Assembly: GCA_903823665.1 (NCBI GenBank)
Contig: CAIJTR010000102.1
Location: 19,884-83,883, forward strand
Source of the DNA: an uncultured Rhodospirillales bacterium
GTDB lineage: Bacteria; Pseudomonadota; Alphaproteobacteria; Acetobacterales; Acetobacteraceae
Length of the DNA: 64,000 bases
Direction: 5' to 3'
The position numbers and the translations under genes were made by a program. Shown here in pieces: positions 1 to 9,346 of the stretch (positions are counted from its first letter, which is position 1; every line of letters starts with the position of its first letter). The notes beneath the pieces are model-generated. The model did not search any database, was not told the DNA's origin, and worked only from the letters and a program-made list of their open reading frames with translations.

Positions 1-394
1 TGCCGTTATGGCTACTTCGTGGATACCGGCAGGGAGGGTTGCCAGAGGCCCTGGGCGGACATTCAAAGACTTCTTTGGTGTTGCCCCTCGTGTTCCCCGG
101 TCGACCGCCTGCGCTCCTGAAAACGTTGGTGTGCGTGCCTTCAACGCTTTTGCCATCTTGGTCGTGGGCCTCCTAAGCCCGAAATTTATACCTGAATGAA
201 TAGGACTCCTAGCCTATGGAACTCCCTTTCTGTGTGCCTCACAGCGGGCCAAGAAGGTTGAAGGTTAGTCACTGCCACCGTGCCACCGTCAGCCCTAGGC
301 CGGTCAGGTGTGCCCTACAAGACCCCGACAGACCAGCGCCCGCACGAGCGGTCCCAGTCTACCACCGCCAACCCCCAGGTCCCTGCTGGTGTCC
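1..394. other. Left edge of island, no gene supported
   Basis: This stretch ends at the stop of the resolvase gene. It contains only short open frames, the longest being a 63-codon plus-strand frame from position 8 that resembles no family I know and has no convincing ribosome binding site. I see no tRNA, terminator or repeat. It is presumably the interior of the mobile island that continues to the left. Confidence 0.4.
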
Positions 395-955
395 CTATGC
401 GGCCCTCTCGGCGTCAAGGACCCGATAGACGCTGCTACGGGCCACACCCAGGCGTTTGGCGATCTCAGCGGGCCCGAACCCTTCAGCTTTCAAGGCAACG
501 ATCTCAGCGGCCCCGATGGTGGCCTTACGCCCCTGGTATTTCCCATCGGCCTTGGCCTTGGCGATACCCTCCCTCTGCCTCTCCAGCATGATCTCACGCT
601 CCCAAGTGGCGACACCGGCCAAGATGGTCAGCATCAGGGTTGCAGTGGGGTTTCGAGTGTCCAGACGTTCACCGCCCATGGACAGGATCAACAAACCGAC
701 ACCGCGCTTGGTAAGGTCCGCATGGATGCCCAAAAGGTCCGCAGTGGACCTCGCAAGCCTGTCCGGCTTGGTGACACACAGCACGTCCCCCTCACGCAGG
801 AATGTAAGGGCCTCCTGAAGCCTTGGACGATCCCCCAGGCTCGACACACGCTCACTGAATACCTTCTCAGCCCCTGCGGCTTGCAGGTCCCTCTGTTGCG
901 CCTCAAGGCCCGCAAGCTGATCAGTGGTGCTGGTCCGTGCGTATCCAATGATCAT
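395..955 (-). CDS. Serine recombinase (resolvase/invertase family)
   Basis: Small serine recombinase of 186 residues, expected to cut and rejoin DNA at a short site through a covalent phosphoserine bond. The N-terminus MIIGYARTSTTDQ carries the family motif with the nucleophilic serine at residue 9. The catalytic arginine motif DRLARS lies near residue 70. A C-terminal helix-turn-helix (residues about 150-182) reads AEIAKRLGVARSSVYR. An upstream extension is open, but this ATG begins exactly at the family start and has AAGGA nearby (complement of 964-968). Length fits the resolvase/Pin group. It lies in the integrase island, and two 11-nt direct repeats upstream could belong to its target or promoter. 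Family assignment is firm; whether it resolves, inverts or is a remnant cannot be told. Confidence 0.9.
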   Translation of the reverse strand: MIIGYARTSTTDQLAGLEAQQRDLQAAGAEKVFSERVSSLGDRPRLQEALTFLREGDVLCVTKPDRLARSTADLLGIHADLTKRGVGLLILSMGGERLDTRNPTATLMLTILAGVATWEREIMLERQREGIAKAKADGKYQGRKATIGAAEIVALKAEGFGPAEIAKRLGVARSSVYRVLDAERAA

Positions 956-1318
956 GGTCAGGGTCCTTGTGTCCGAATAGGGCCTGGACGTTGGACTCTT
1001 ATCTGTCCGATATGTCAACACCAACTCATAAAGGACGCTTTCAGTGGCCATTCCAGGCACGCTGGGACGTCCCGCTGGGGCAAGCCCATAAAGGACGAAG
1101 CGCGAAGGAGTCTCGGCTTTTTCAACTGATGGTTAAAAGTGATGTCTGCGCAGCACCAGCAATATGATTGTGATGCTCGGAAAATCCCACCCAACGCCAG
1201 GAGGGGTTTCGGGACCTAGCTTTGTTCCGCAAGACGCTTGTTCTGAACCGTAGCGGGGCGGGCCCAGGGTTTTCCTGAACCCTGGCCCCTGCATTGAGCT
1301 TTGGCTCCTAGACCAGGC
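956..1318. other. Intergenic region with 11-nt direct repeats
   Basis: No gene is supported between the resolvase start and the end of the next minus-strand gene. CATAAAGGACG occurs twice in direct orientation, at 1027-1037 and 1087-1097, exactly 60 bp apart and 72-142 bp upstream of the resolvase ATG. The upstream spacing suits a recombination site or operator, but I see no accompanying inverted repeats. The long plus-strand frame across this area is the antisense shadow of the resolvase. Confidence 0.4.
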
Positions 1319-1966
1319 TCAGCGCGATGCCTGTCTAGTATCTGGGAATTCAACACGATCTGCGGGCACACAGGGTTTGTTGAAAAATAACTTCTGTAGG
1401 TCGTCGGGCACAATCCGGTGCGTGGACAACAGGGCTGGGCAGGCGACAAGCGTAGTAGACGTGCAGATCGTCGGCTTCCCGCCTGCGCTGACGTCTAAGC
1501 AATCGTGGCCCACAGCGGTTCCTGCCCAGATTTCCTCGTCGTCATCGGTCGCCGGATGCACCGAACGCAAGAAGAATGTTCCGTAACCTGGCCGCTTTGG
1601 GTCCTTCGATGCATATGCCAGCGTGAGGGTGTCTGCTCGGATGAATCCAGAGGCAATGCCTTTGCTGCCAGTCGTCGAGACATCCTCAAGGGTTGCCGTA
1701 TAGGTCGTGCGACCGCTGATGGAGGTCTTCCAGACTTCAATTGGTTTATTGTCTGACGATTTCTCATAGTAGACCGCGATATACATAGTGCTCTTGGTGA
1801 ACGCGGGACCGGGGCCTTCAACGAGTTCAACGAGCTTATCAATTGCCGGTTCTGTGAGGTTGGGGGCGGCCAGTTCGGCCACTTTCCAGACCCCTGACGC
1901 TAGGACGAGGAGGACGACTGAGACCCCCGCAACGAAACCCGATTTCCGCCAAGATGGAATACGCAT
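1319..1966 (-). CDS. Membrane-anchored protein of unknown function
   Basis: I do not recognise this 215-residue protein. A short basic N-terminus (MRIPSWRKSG) is followed by one hydrophobic segment at residues about 10-30, so it is probably a single-pass inner-membrane protein with the rest in the periplasm. The remainder is polar and contains four cysteines in its last third, at about residues 155, 168, 175 and 199, which could form disulfides outside the cytoplasm. It ends in a polar tail. It sits alone in the island between the resolvase and the HNH gene. A 12-bp hairpin lies about 40 bp upstream of the start, in the presumed leader. Nothing in it suggests an enzyme. Confidence 0.6.
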   Translation of the reverse strand: MRIPSWRKSGFVAGVSVVLLVLASGVWKVAELAAPNLTEPAIDKLVELVEGPGPAFTKSTMYIAVYYEKSSDNKPIEVWKTSISGRTTYTATLEDVSTTGSKGIASGFIRADTLTLAYASKDPKRPGYGTFFLRSVHPATDDDEEIWAGTAVGHDCLDVSAGGKPTICTSTTLVACPALLSTHRIVPDDLQKLFFNKPCVPADRVEFPDTRQASR

Positions 1967-2647
1967 TGCACACCATGAACCTGAAAAAGGTAATGCCTGG
2001 ATAGTAGTCGGAGGCTGGCCTCCAGGGATAACCAGCCTCCGGCAGCCTCACAGGCAGAGCTTGGCGGGAACCATTTAGCCCTCCTTATCTTGGATCAGCG
2101 TCCAAAACTTGGCACCACAAAAAGGCAAGATTTTGACATCTTGCTCACAAAAGGGCCCAAAAGTTTCGTGCTGGTTGAACCGGTCTTACGACTGCGACCG
2201 CGCCAAACGGTCCAGGCAATGTTGGTTCGGCAGGCTTAAACTCGTTCGAAATCTTTTTGGCTGCGTCTGCGGTCCCTAGCGGATTGGTGGGCCCTAAAGG
2301 ATTGCTTCAAAAATACCGTTAAAGCTGCGTTGTTGTTGGGCTTTCAGCAGTGGTGAAAGATAGCCGAAGGGGGCCGTCAATTTCCTTTCCGGGTCCCTCC
2401 GAACCCTGGCCGGACCGGCCACCGGTTTTGCAGAGGACCCGGCCCGTCTCCGCATGCGCCCCATATCTGGGTAGAAGTGGTCGAACCAAGCATCCCTAGC
2501 TTAATGGACCACGTGTTGAGCAAGTGGCGTTAACGCATTGACCGCATTCCCTTGCCCCGCCCAATAATGGCATTGAGTGCTGCAATTCTGGCCTGACACG
2601 CCAGAGCGGGGATAGGCACATTCAGCATTGGTTGACAGGAGCATTTG
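1967..2647. other. Long intergenic region with three dyads
   Basis: About 680 bp between divergent island genes, with no supported gene. Three symmetric elements are visible. A 12-bp stem pairs 2007-2018 with 2032-2043 around CGGAGGCTGG/CCAGCCTCCG. A 7-bp inverted repeat GCAAGAT-N6-ATCTTGC lies at 2125-2144. A perfect 10-bp palindrome GCGTTAACGC lies at 2527-2536, about 110 bp upstream of the HNH gene. They are candidate operators or leader hairpins; none is recognised as a known site. Confidence 0.4.
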
Positions 2648-4204
2648 ATGGCGCAGCGCGTAAACCTAGATGCCATGATCCGGCGCGAAGACTTCGCCCG
2701 TGAGGTGGGGGAGGAGTCAGCCCCAGAGATTATTCGCGAGTTGAAGATCACCGATTTGCTTCAGGATGCGCCGATCAGACGTCTGTTGCGAAAGCCAGAC
2801 TTTCAGCGAGAAACTAATCATTGGAAACCGGACCAGGTGTTGCGGTTACTTACCAGTTTCATAGACGGCGACGTCATACCGGCAATCATCTTATGGCGCT
2901 CAACGAATTATGTGTTTGTTATAGACGGAGCACATCGCCTCAGCGCTTTGTGCGCTTGGATATCCGACGACTACGGTCAGGGCCCAATTTCCTCAGCATT
3001 CTATGGAGGAGCAATCCCTCTCGAGCAGAGGAAAATTGGCGATAGGATGCGTAATACGATAAATCGCCAGATTGGTAGTTTTGCTTCTTTAAATGATCTG
3101 GTGGGTAAACGGGCCGAGGGCAGTGCTAGCAGGCGTGCTGGTGGAATGTTTACACGGCCAATCTATCTCCAGCAGGTGGTGGGGACTGCTAAGGTCGCTG
3201 AAGACTCATTCTTTGCGATCAATACCCAGGGCACGCCTCTTGACGACACCGAAACGCTGCTGATTAAGGCTCGGCACAAGCCCGTAGCAATAGGTGCCCG
3301 TGCAATAGTGCGGAGTGGCACAGGTCACGCCTATTGGTCATCGTTCAGCCAAAAAAATCAGCAACGTGTTGTGGCTCTGGCGGGCCAACTTCATGAGATA
3401 ATATTTGAGCCTCAGATCACCAAGCCCCTAAAGACGTTGAACGTTCCCCATGCCGGTCCATCATCACCAGTAGATGCACTCGCCGTCCTAATTGATTTTC
3501 TTACCGTGGCAAACAGCACGTCAGCTACAAAATTTGATGATGCTAAAAGTTATCCTGACGATGATACTGGCGATCACACTATCGCAGTTTTAGAAGCTGG
3601 CCTGAGGATAGCAAATCGAATTACTGGCAACTCACCAGCAAGCCTTGGCCTTCATCCCGCAGTATATTTTATTACCGAACAAGGGAAACACAGCCGCTTT
3701 TTATTTTTGGGTCTAGTTGCAACTATTGCCGAGAAGTTGCGGAATAACGATGATGCGTGGTTTCTGAAGTTCACAAAAGCCAGGAAGGCTATCGAATCAT
3801 TCCTTTTAGAACATAAATCATTGATTGGTGTAATATTGCAAAACCTAGCGAAGCCCGCGCGGACACCAAAGATGCGCGATATGTTCAACTTTATGGTATC
3901 AGCGGCAAACAATGGACAAGACATAACGCCACAGGGGCTTATTGGTCACCTCGCTCTCAATGCTCGCATTTACGATGTCACGGTTCCTTCTCGTTCTGTG
4001 GAATTCTCGGACGATACAAAATCGACGATATATTATCGAGAGGCGATCAAAAGAGAGAACCACTGCCCGATTTGCGGTGGTCTGTTGGATGTCTCGAAAT
4101 CTGTTTCGTATGATCACATAACACCTCGGCGGGCAGCAGGGCTCGGGACCGTAGAAAATGGGCAGATGGTTCATCCTTACTGCAATACCGCAGTGAAGGG
4201 CTAA
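2648..4204 (+). CDS. DUF262-like / HNH nuclease, candidate defence protein
   Basis: A 518-residue protein with two recognisable parts. The N-terminal part resembles the DUF262 (ParB/Srx-like, GmrS-type) NTPase fold: an FQRETNHW stretch at about residue 55, then VIDGAHRLSAL near residue 95, the counterpart of the DGQQR-T motif. The C-terminus (about 470-518) is a zinc-type HNH nuclease with CPIC, a YDHITP core and HPYCN. DUF262 proteins of the GmrSD/BrxU type cleave modified phage DNA; there the nuclease part is usually DUF1524, whereas here it looks like a classic HNH. I chose ATG 2648 because AGGAG sits at 2637-2641; an in-frame TTG precedes it. The gene is AT-richer than the chromosome and lies on the integrase island, which fits horizontally acquired defence. 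The domain reading is fairly sure; the defence role is inference. Confidence 0.75.
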   Translation: MAQRVNLDAMIRREDFAREVGEESAPEIIRELKITDLLQDAPIRRLLRKPDFQRETNHWKPDQVLRLLTSFIDGDVIPAIILWRSTNYVFVIDGAHRLSALCAWISDDYGQGPISSAFYGGAIPLEQRKIGDRMRNTINRQIGSFASLNDLVGKRAEGSASRRAGGMFTRPIYLQQVVGTAKVAEDSFFAINTQGTPLDDTETLLIKARHKPVAIGARAIVRSGTGHAYWSSFSQKNQQRVVALAGQLHEIIFEPQITKPLKTLNVPHAGPSSPVDALAVLIDFLTVANSTSATKFDDAKSYPDDDTGDHTIAVLEAGLRIANRITGNSPASLGLHPAVYFITEQGKHSRFLFLGLVATIAEKLRNNDDAWFLKFTKARKAIESFLLEHKSLIGVILQNLAKPARTPKMRDMFNFMVSAANNGQDITPQGLIGHLALNARIYDVTVPSRSVEFSDDTKSTIYYREAIKRENHCPICGGLLDVSKSVSYDHITPRRAAGLGTVENGQMVHPYCNTAVKG

Positions 4205-4382
4205 TGGTATTGGATTTGAAGACTTTTTAAAAAATCAGAACTCACTAAGAGAATTCCTAGGTTCAAACGACACTCTTATGTATTATACTGTATATTCTCT
4301 GATTGGGTCGTCAGTTACAGGACCCAGTAACTGTCATTTCCAAAACTGTCTTTTCCCGAATAGCTTGTTCGTTTCAGGGTCC

Positions 4383-5741
4383 CTAATCTCCCCCGTCGCG
4401 CTCAATAGTCATCACCAACGGTATGACGGCCTTCTCAAGCCACTCACGCCGGGTGGCTATACTGGAGCCCGTTGAGTAGAGGCCATATGTCATGGTCTTT
4501 ATCTCATGGCCGATAATATCCGCCGCTATGGGCTCCGGACAACCAGCGTCCTGAAGCTGGGTTGCAACGGTCTTTCGGATTGAATGAAATACCAGTGCGG
4601 GGCCATGGCCTTGGGCCTTCTTCAACCGCCCGAACCTTTTCCCTAAAGGCACTGACCGCTCGCCATACTGATTGACCGCCGCGCTGTGAATGAGCCACCG
4701 GCCTGACTGAGCGCCCTTCACAAGGCTAGCCAAAAGCGGCTGGATGTCCTTATGGACGGGGATGGTTCTATTTCCAGCATCGGTTTTGCTGTCCACCACT
4801 CGTAAGGTTCCCTGCTCTTGATCAACATGGGCCACTTCGATGCTGCAAAGCTCCCCGATGCGCCCGCCAGTGTAGGCTGCCAAGGCGATCAAGGCAGCTA
4901 GGTCCTTATCGTCAGACGCACCCTGCCACAGTCGATTGATTTGGGCAGTGGTGAACGCCTTTCTTGGTTCCGCAGAAGTCGTCTTAGGGACTTTCGCGTC
5001 AGTCCATGGGTTGTGTTCAGCATCAAGATAGTCATGGTCTTGTAGCCATATCCAGTAACGTCTAATCGCAGACAGCCTACGCTGAATGGTATTTGATGCA
5101 TCCCCCTGGTCAACCCTTCGGCTTATCCAGTTCTGAACAGACCGGCGCGTGATATCCTCCAGGAAGACATTCTGGCCTGGATCAAATACTTCGAGATCAC
5201 GCCCATACTGATCTCTCTGTCGTCCTTTCGTTGTATTTAGGGAGGCTGACCACTCCTTGTTGTATTTGAGGAACGGTGTTCTAGTCTCGCTGATTTGATT
5301 TAACGCAGCGTCTATCGCCGGGACTGCTGCGGCCATTGCGTCAAGATAAGAGGGCATTCCCGGATCGTATCCAGGCCCTTGCCGCCGTCGCCATGCCTTT
5401 ATCATTTGTGCATCTGTTAGTCCCTCGGGCAGCAGCACTCGCATGGCATCCTCAACGAGATCGAACTCCTGATCCCTCCAGGCCCTCTGCAAATAGTCCA
5501 TCTCGTTTTGTGCCAGCCCCGCCACAGGTGCCGAACGAAGAACCTTCCTGGCCTCCTCAATCTGCCGCTTCCACCCCGCCACGATGATGTCAGCCTTAAC
5601 GCCCGCACGGGCCTCGCTGGTTTCCCTCGTGGACTTAGAGAGGATCGTCTTGCCGATAATGTCCTGAACGTCGGGGGGCACAGTGAGGCGTGCAACCCAC
5701 ATGCGGCGGCGCAGGTAGATGTGCGAGAGTTTGGCGGTCAT
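4383..5741 (-). CDS. int: Tyrosine-type integrase of the tRNA-Ser island
   Basis: A 452-residue phage-type integrase. The N-terminus (YLRRRMWVARLTVPPDVQDIIG) is of the kind seen in island integrases, followed by a core-binding domain and a catalytic domain. Catalytic residues are visible: Arg in TGGRIGEL, His and Arg in FHSIRKT, a GHE box and the nucleophilic Tyr in GLYSTG near the C-terminus. The frame is open for 19 more codons upstream, but the ATG at 5741 gives the usual family start. The gene points away from the tRNA-Ser gene, which begins 154 bp further on, the standard arrangement for an island inserted at a tRNA 3' end. It should excise and integrate the element that extends leftward. 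The reading frame is intact. Confidence 0.93.
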   Translation of the reverse strand: MTAKLSHIYLRRRMWVARLTVPPDVQDIIGKTILSKSTRETSEARAGVKADIIVAGWKRQIEEARKVLRSAPVAGLAQNEMDYLQRAWRDQEFDLVEDAMRVLLPEGLTDAQMIKAWRRRQGPGYDPGMPSYLDAMAAAVPAIDAALNQISETRTPFLKYNKEWSASLNTTKGRQRDQYGRDLEVFDPGQNVFLEDITRRSVQNWISRRVDQGDASNTIQRRLSAIRRYWIWLQDHDYLDAEHNPWTDAKVPKTTSAEPRKAFTTAQINRLWQGASDDKDLAALIALAAYTGGRIGELCSIEVAHVDQEQGTLRVVDSKTDAGNRTIPVHKDIQPLLASLVKGAQSGRWLIHSAAVNQYGERSVPLGKRFGRLKKAQGHGPALVFHSIRKTVATQLQDAGCPEPIAADIIGHEIKTMTYGLYSTGSSIATRREWLEKAVIPLVMTIERDGGD

Positions 5742-5894
5742 AGCGGCCCTTGTGTCACAGGGGCCAAGAGCTACCCGCCTGAGTCCCTTACAAGGCACTC
5801 AATGGTCGCGTAGGTCAAGTCTGTAGGTAAAGTTCAGCCCACAGCCTCTCGGTAACTAACTGAATTCATGCGTTAATTAACGATATTCGGTAGG

Positions 5895-5984
5895 TGGCGG
5901 AGAGTGTGGGATTCGAACCCACGGTACGCTTTCACGCACACACGCTTTCCAAGCGTGCGCCTTAAGCCGCTCGGCCAACTCTCC
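5895..5984 (-). tRNA. serT: tRNA-Ser, anticodon GGA
   Basis: Class II tRNA on the minus strand, 90 nt including an encoded CCA (complement of 5895-5897). The acceptor arm starts GGAGAGT and closes with ACTCTCC. The D arm reads GGCCGAGCGG, the anticodon loop TTGGAAA gives anticodon GGA (complement of 5948-5950), a long variable arm follows, and the T arm is GGTTCGAATCC within GTGGG/CCCAC. It decodes UCC/UCU serine codons. The integrase gene next to its 3' end marks it as the attachment site of the island; the gene was left intact. Confidence 0.96.
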
Positions 5985-6157
5985 TAACCATCGTCACCTT
6001 GGCGCGGCGGCGGACCATAACAGCGGCGGCGCACAGATCAAGTGCGGGGTTTGCGGGGCTGCTGCCGGGATGCCTTATTCGGGCATCCCGGCGCTGGTTT
6101 GGCCGACGCTGGTTTGGCCGGCGCTGGTGTGATCTGGCGCTGGTGTGATCTGGCCGG

Positions 6158-9100
6158 TTAGCGACGCCACCAGCCGCGCTTGGGCGGTGGGGGCGGTTCG
6201 GTGCTCACCGGCGGGGCCTCTGGCTTCGGTGCGGGCTCTGGCGTGGGCTCCGGTGCCGTTTCAACTGCGGCGACGGGCTCAGCTGCCACACGCTCGGCCA
6301 CAACGTGTTCGACTGCAACAGGCTCGGCTGGGACAGGCTCGTGCACCACGGGAGCGGGCATCACAGGTTCGGCCACGACCGGCTCCGCGGGTGGGTGTTC
6401 CTGGATGGGCACGTGACGCACGACCGGGGCTGGGGCCGGGGCTGGGGCTGGTGCTGGTGCTGGCGCTGGGGCCTGCGCTGCGGCTTCTTCGGCTTGTTCG
6501 AGGATGTCGAAGATATCGAACGTGTTGTTGAACGGATCAGCGGGCGTTGGGCCGACATAGCCGGTGTGCTGCTGCATCGGTGCGGGCTGGGCGGGGGCTG
6601 CGGCCTCGGTGCCGCCCTCTTCCATGATCTCGCTGCCATCCGGGCGGCGCCGACGACGACCGCCACGGCGGCCACGGCGGCGGGCCTTGGGCTCGCCATT
6701 CTCGTCCAGCTCCGGTGCGGCACCGGCGGGGATCTCGCCGCCAGTGCTGGCGGCTTCGTCGTCGTGAGCCAGCGCGGTCAGTTCGCCATCTGTCTCGGTG
6801 GTGACGCTGTCTTCGAACTCGTCATCGCCTTCCTGCTGCTCACCGGCGGCGGCAGCCTGATCGCCTGCCACGGGCGGGCCTTCACGCCGGCCGCCACGGC
6901 GACGACGCTTGCGGCGCTTGCGCTGTTCGCCCTCAGCGGTGCCGGGCTCGGTTGGGGCATCGGCCGCGCGGGCCTGCTGCGGACGTGGCTGGTTCTGGTT
7001 CTGGCCTGGGTTCTGGGCCGGACGGGCGGCCTGCGGCTCGTTGTTCTCGTCGAACACCAGATCGGCTTCGTCTTCGTCCTCGTCATCGGTTTCGACCACG
7101 GGGGCGACGGCGACCGGGGCTGCGGCGAGCAGGCGTTCGGCATCGGCCACCTGGGCGCGCAGACGGTCGATGCGCACGGCGGGCGGCAGCAGCGTGTCGT
7201 CGCTGGCGAAGCTGATGCGCATGGCATAGCGCGCCTCGATCTCGGTGAGACGGTCACGCTTGTTGTTGAGGATGTACATCACGACCGGGCTTGCGGCGTA
7301 GACGAGGATGGCGGCGGCGCGCAGCTTGCTGCCCTCCTCCTCCACCGCGCGCAGCACGTGGATGGCCGAGGATTCAACGGAGCGGACGTGGCCAAGGCCG
7401 TTGCAATGCGGGCAGGTGACGAAGCTGGTTTCGGCCAGGCTCGGGCGCAGGCGCTGGCGGCTCATTTCCATCAGGCCGAAATGGCTGATGGCACCAAGCT
7501 GGATGCGGGCGCGGTCGTTCTTCAGCGCGTCCTTCATCCGGCGTTCGACCATGGCGTTGGCCTTGCGGGCCTCCATGTCGATGAAGTCGATGACGATCAG
7601 GCCAGCAAGATCGCGCAGGCGGAGCTGGCGGGCGAGCTCGTCGGCGGCTTCGAGGTTGGTTTTGAGCGCCGTCTCCTCAATGCCGCGCTCACGGGTGGAG
7701 CGGCCGGAGTTGACGTCGACGGCAACCAGCGCCTCGGTCTGGTTGATGACGAGATAGCCGCCGGATTTCAGCTGCACCGTGGGGGCGAGCATGGCGTCGA
7801 GCTGGAGATCGACCTGATATTTGGCAAACAGTGGCGTTTGGATGCCCTGCGGACGCCAGAGCTGCACCTTTTTGGCGTGGCTTGGCATGAGCATGCGCAT
7901 GAAGTCGTGCGCCTGCTTCCAGCCGGCTTCGCCATCGACGATGATCTCGTCCACATCACGCGAATACACGTCGCGGATGGAGCGCTTGATGAGGGAGGCT
8001 TCCTCGTAGATCAGCGCCGGGGCCATGGAGGCCATGGTGTGGTCGCGGATATCGTCCCACAGGCGCATCAAATATTCGCAGTCCCGCTTGATCTCGGGCT
8101 TCGGCCTTGCGGCCCCGGCGGTGCGCACGATGAGGCCCATCCCTTTCGGGATCTCCATCTCGGCGGTGATTTCCTTCAGGCGCTTGCGATCGGAGGCTGA
8201 GGTGATTTTGCGGGAGATGCCGCCGCCGCGGGGCGAGTTCGGCATCAACACGCAATAGCGGCCGGCGAGGGAGATGTAGGTGGTGAGTGCTGCGCCCTTG
8301 GTGCCGCGTTCTTCCTTGACGACCTGGATCAGCAGGATCTGGCGGCGGCGGATGACTTCCTGAATGCGGTAGCTGCGCAGCATGCGCGAGGAACGGCGGC
8401 GGCTGGCTTCCTCGGCCCCGTTGCCTTCGAACTGATCGCTCTCGCCGCCGATGGTCTCGGGCGGCGGGGCGTCGTCTTGGGTGATCTCGACGGTGTCTTC
8501 GCCGGGTTCGAGCATGGTTTCTTCGACGGCACCCTCGGCGTCGCCGGCGTAGGAGACGTTGGCGGGCAGCGGCGGGGTTTCGTCGAAACCGAATTCCGGC
8601 TGCGGGGCGTGAACCGCGTCGGTCTCACCATAGATGGTGTCGGTTGGCATCATCGCCGGCTTGGCGGGGCCTTCGCGGGGTTCTTCCGGCTCGGCGGGAT
8701 GCTCGGCGTGGGGTTCGGGTGCGTGGGGCTGCTCGGCAACGGGCTCGGCATGATGCGCAGGTGCCGCTTCGTGTTCCGGGGCGTGGGCCTCGCTGGGGTG
8801 GGCCTCGACTGCCGCTGGCTCGGCGTGATGCTCGGGTGCCGCTTCGTGCGTCTCGTGCGAGGTCTCCGGCTCGGCGGGTGCCGTGTGCTCGACGTGCTCA
8901 GCGCGCTCGTCATGCGAGGCCGGTTCGTCATGCTCGCCGGTGTGCTCGGCTGCGGCCTCGAAACCGGGGCCGCGCACGTCGTGCATGACCTCGGGCTGCG
9001 GCGTGCGGACAGCCCAGCCGGCGGCCTTGCGGTCTTCGGCCTCTTCTTCCTCGCGTGCCTCTTCAGCGGCGATTTCGAGCAGGCGCTGACGGTCGGCGAC

Positions 9101-9346
9101 GGGGATTTGGTAGTAATCCGGATGGATTTCACCGAAGGCGAGGAAGCCGTGACGGCCACCGCCATATTCGACGAAGGCGGCCTGGAGCGACGGCTCCACA
9201 CGGACGACCTTGGCGAGGTAGATGTTGCCTTTTAACTGCTTCTTGGTTGAGGTCTCGACGTCAAAATCTTCAAGCCTGTGTCCGTCCAGCACCACAACGC
9301 GGGTTTCTTCCGCGTGGGTGGCATCGATCAGCATACGTTTTGTCAT
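6158..9346 (-). CDS. rne: Ribonuclease E
   Basis: Essential endoribonuclease for mRNA decay and rRNA/tRNA maturation and scaffold of the degradosome; 1062 residues. The S1 RNA-binding domain starts around residue 39 (GNIYLAKV) but is split by a long Glu/His/Ala/Pro-rich insertion (about 90-320), as in other alphaproteobacteria. The catalytic core carries AVDVNSGRSTRERG and VIDFIDME (metal-binding aspartates), then the zinc-link TCPHCNGLGH. The C-terminal half has two arginine-rich blocks (RKRRKRRRRGG and RRRGRRGGRRRRR) and Pro-Ala repeats, and ends in KRGWWRR. In Caulobacter a C-terminal GWW motif docks PNPase, so that contact is likely conserved. The long upstream region (9347 on) may be an autoregulatory leader. 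Identification is certain. Confidence 0.97.
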   Translation of the reverse strand: MTKRMLIDATHAEETRVVVLDGHRLEDFDVETSTKKQLKGNIYLAKVVRVEPSLQAAFVEYGGGRHGFLAFGEIHPDYYQIPVADRQRLLEIAAEEAREEEEAEDRKAAGWAVRTPQPEVMHDVRGPGFEAAAEHTGEHDEPASHDERAEHVEHTAPAEPETSHETHEAAPEHHAEPAAVEAHPSEAHAPEHEAAPAHHAEPVAEQPHAPEPHAEHPAEPEEPREGPAKPAMMPTDTIYGETDAVHAPQPEFGFDETPPLPANVSYAGDAEGAVEETMLEPGEDTVEITQDDAPPPETIGGESDQFEGNGAEEASRRRSSRMLRSYRIQEVIRRRQILLIQVVKEERGTKGAALTTYISLAGRYCVLMPNSPRGGGISRKITSASDRKRLKEITAEMEIPKGMGLIVRTAGAARPKPEIKRDCEYLMRLWDDIRDHTMASMAPALIYEEASLIKRSIRDVYSRDVDEIIVDGEAGWKQAHDFMRMLMPSHAKKVQLWRPQGIQTPLFAKYQVDLQLDAMLAPTVQLKSGGYLVINQTEALVAVDVNSGRSTRERGIEETALKTNLEAADELARQLRLRDLAGLIVIDFIDMEARKANAMVERRMKDALKNDRARIQLGAISHFGLMEMSRQRLRPSLAETSFVTCPHCNGLGHVRSVESSAIHVLRAVEEEGSKLRAAAILVYAASPVVMYILNNKRDRLTEIEARYAMRISFASDDTLLPPAVRIDRLRAQVADAERLLAAAPVAVAPVVETDDEDEDEADLVFDENNEPQAARPAQNPGQNQNQPRPQQARAADAPTEPGTAEGEQRKRRKRRRRGGRREGPPVAGDQAAAAGEQQEGDDEFEDSVTTETDGELTALAHDDEAASTGGEIPAGAAPELDENGEPKARRRGRRGGRRRRRPDGSEIMEEGGTEAAAPAQPAPMQQHTGYVGPTPADPFNNTFDIFDILEQAEEAAAQAPAPAPAPAPAPAPAPVVRHVPIQEHPPAEPVVAEPVMPAPVVHEPVPAEPVAVEHVVAERVAAEPVAAVETAPEPTPEPAPKPEAPPVSTEPPPPPKRGWWRR

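Noticed and set aside
308..1129. 273-codon plus-strand open frame
   Set aside because: Antisense shadow of the serine resolvase, which has clear catalytic motifs on the other strand.
6305..8200. 631-codon plus-strand open frame inside rne
   Set aside because: High GC content keeps the antisense frame open; the translation is low-complexity Gly/Leu-rich and rne is certain.
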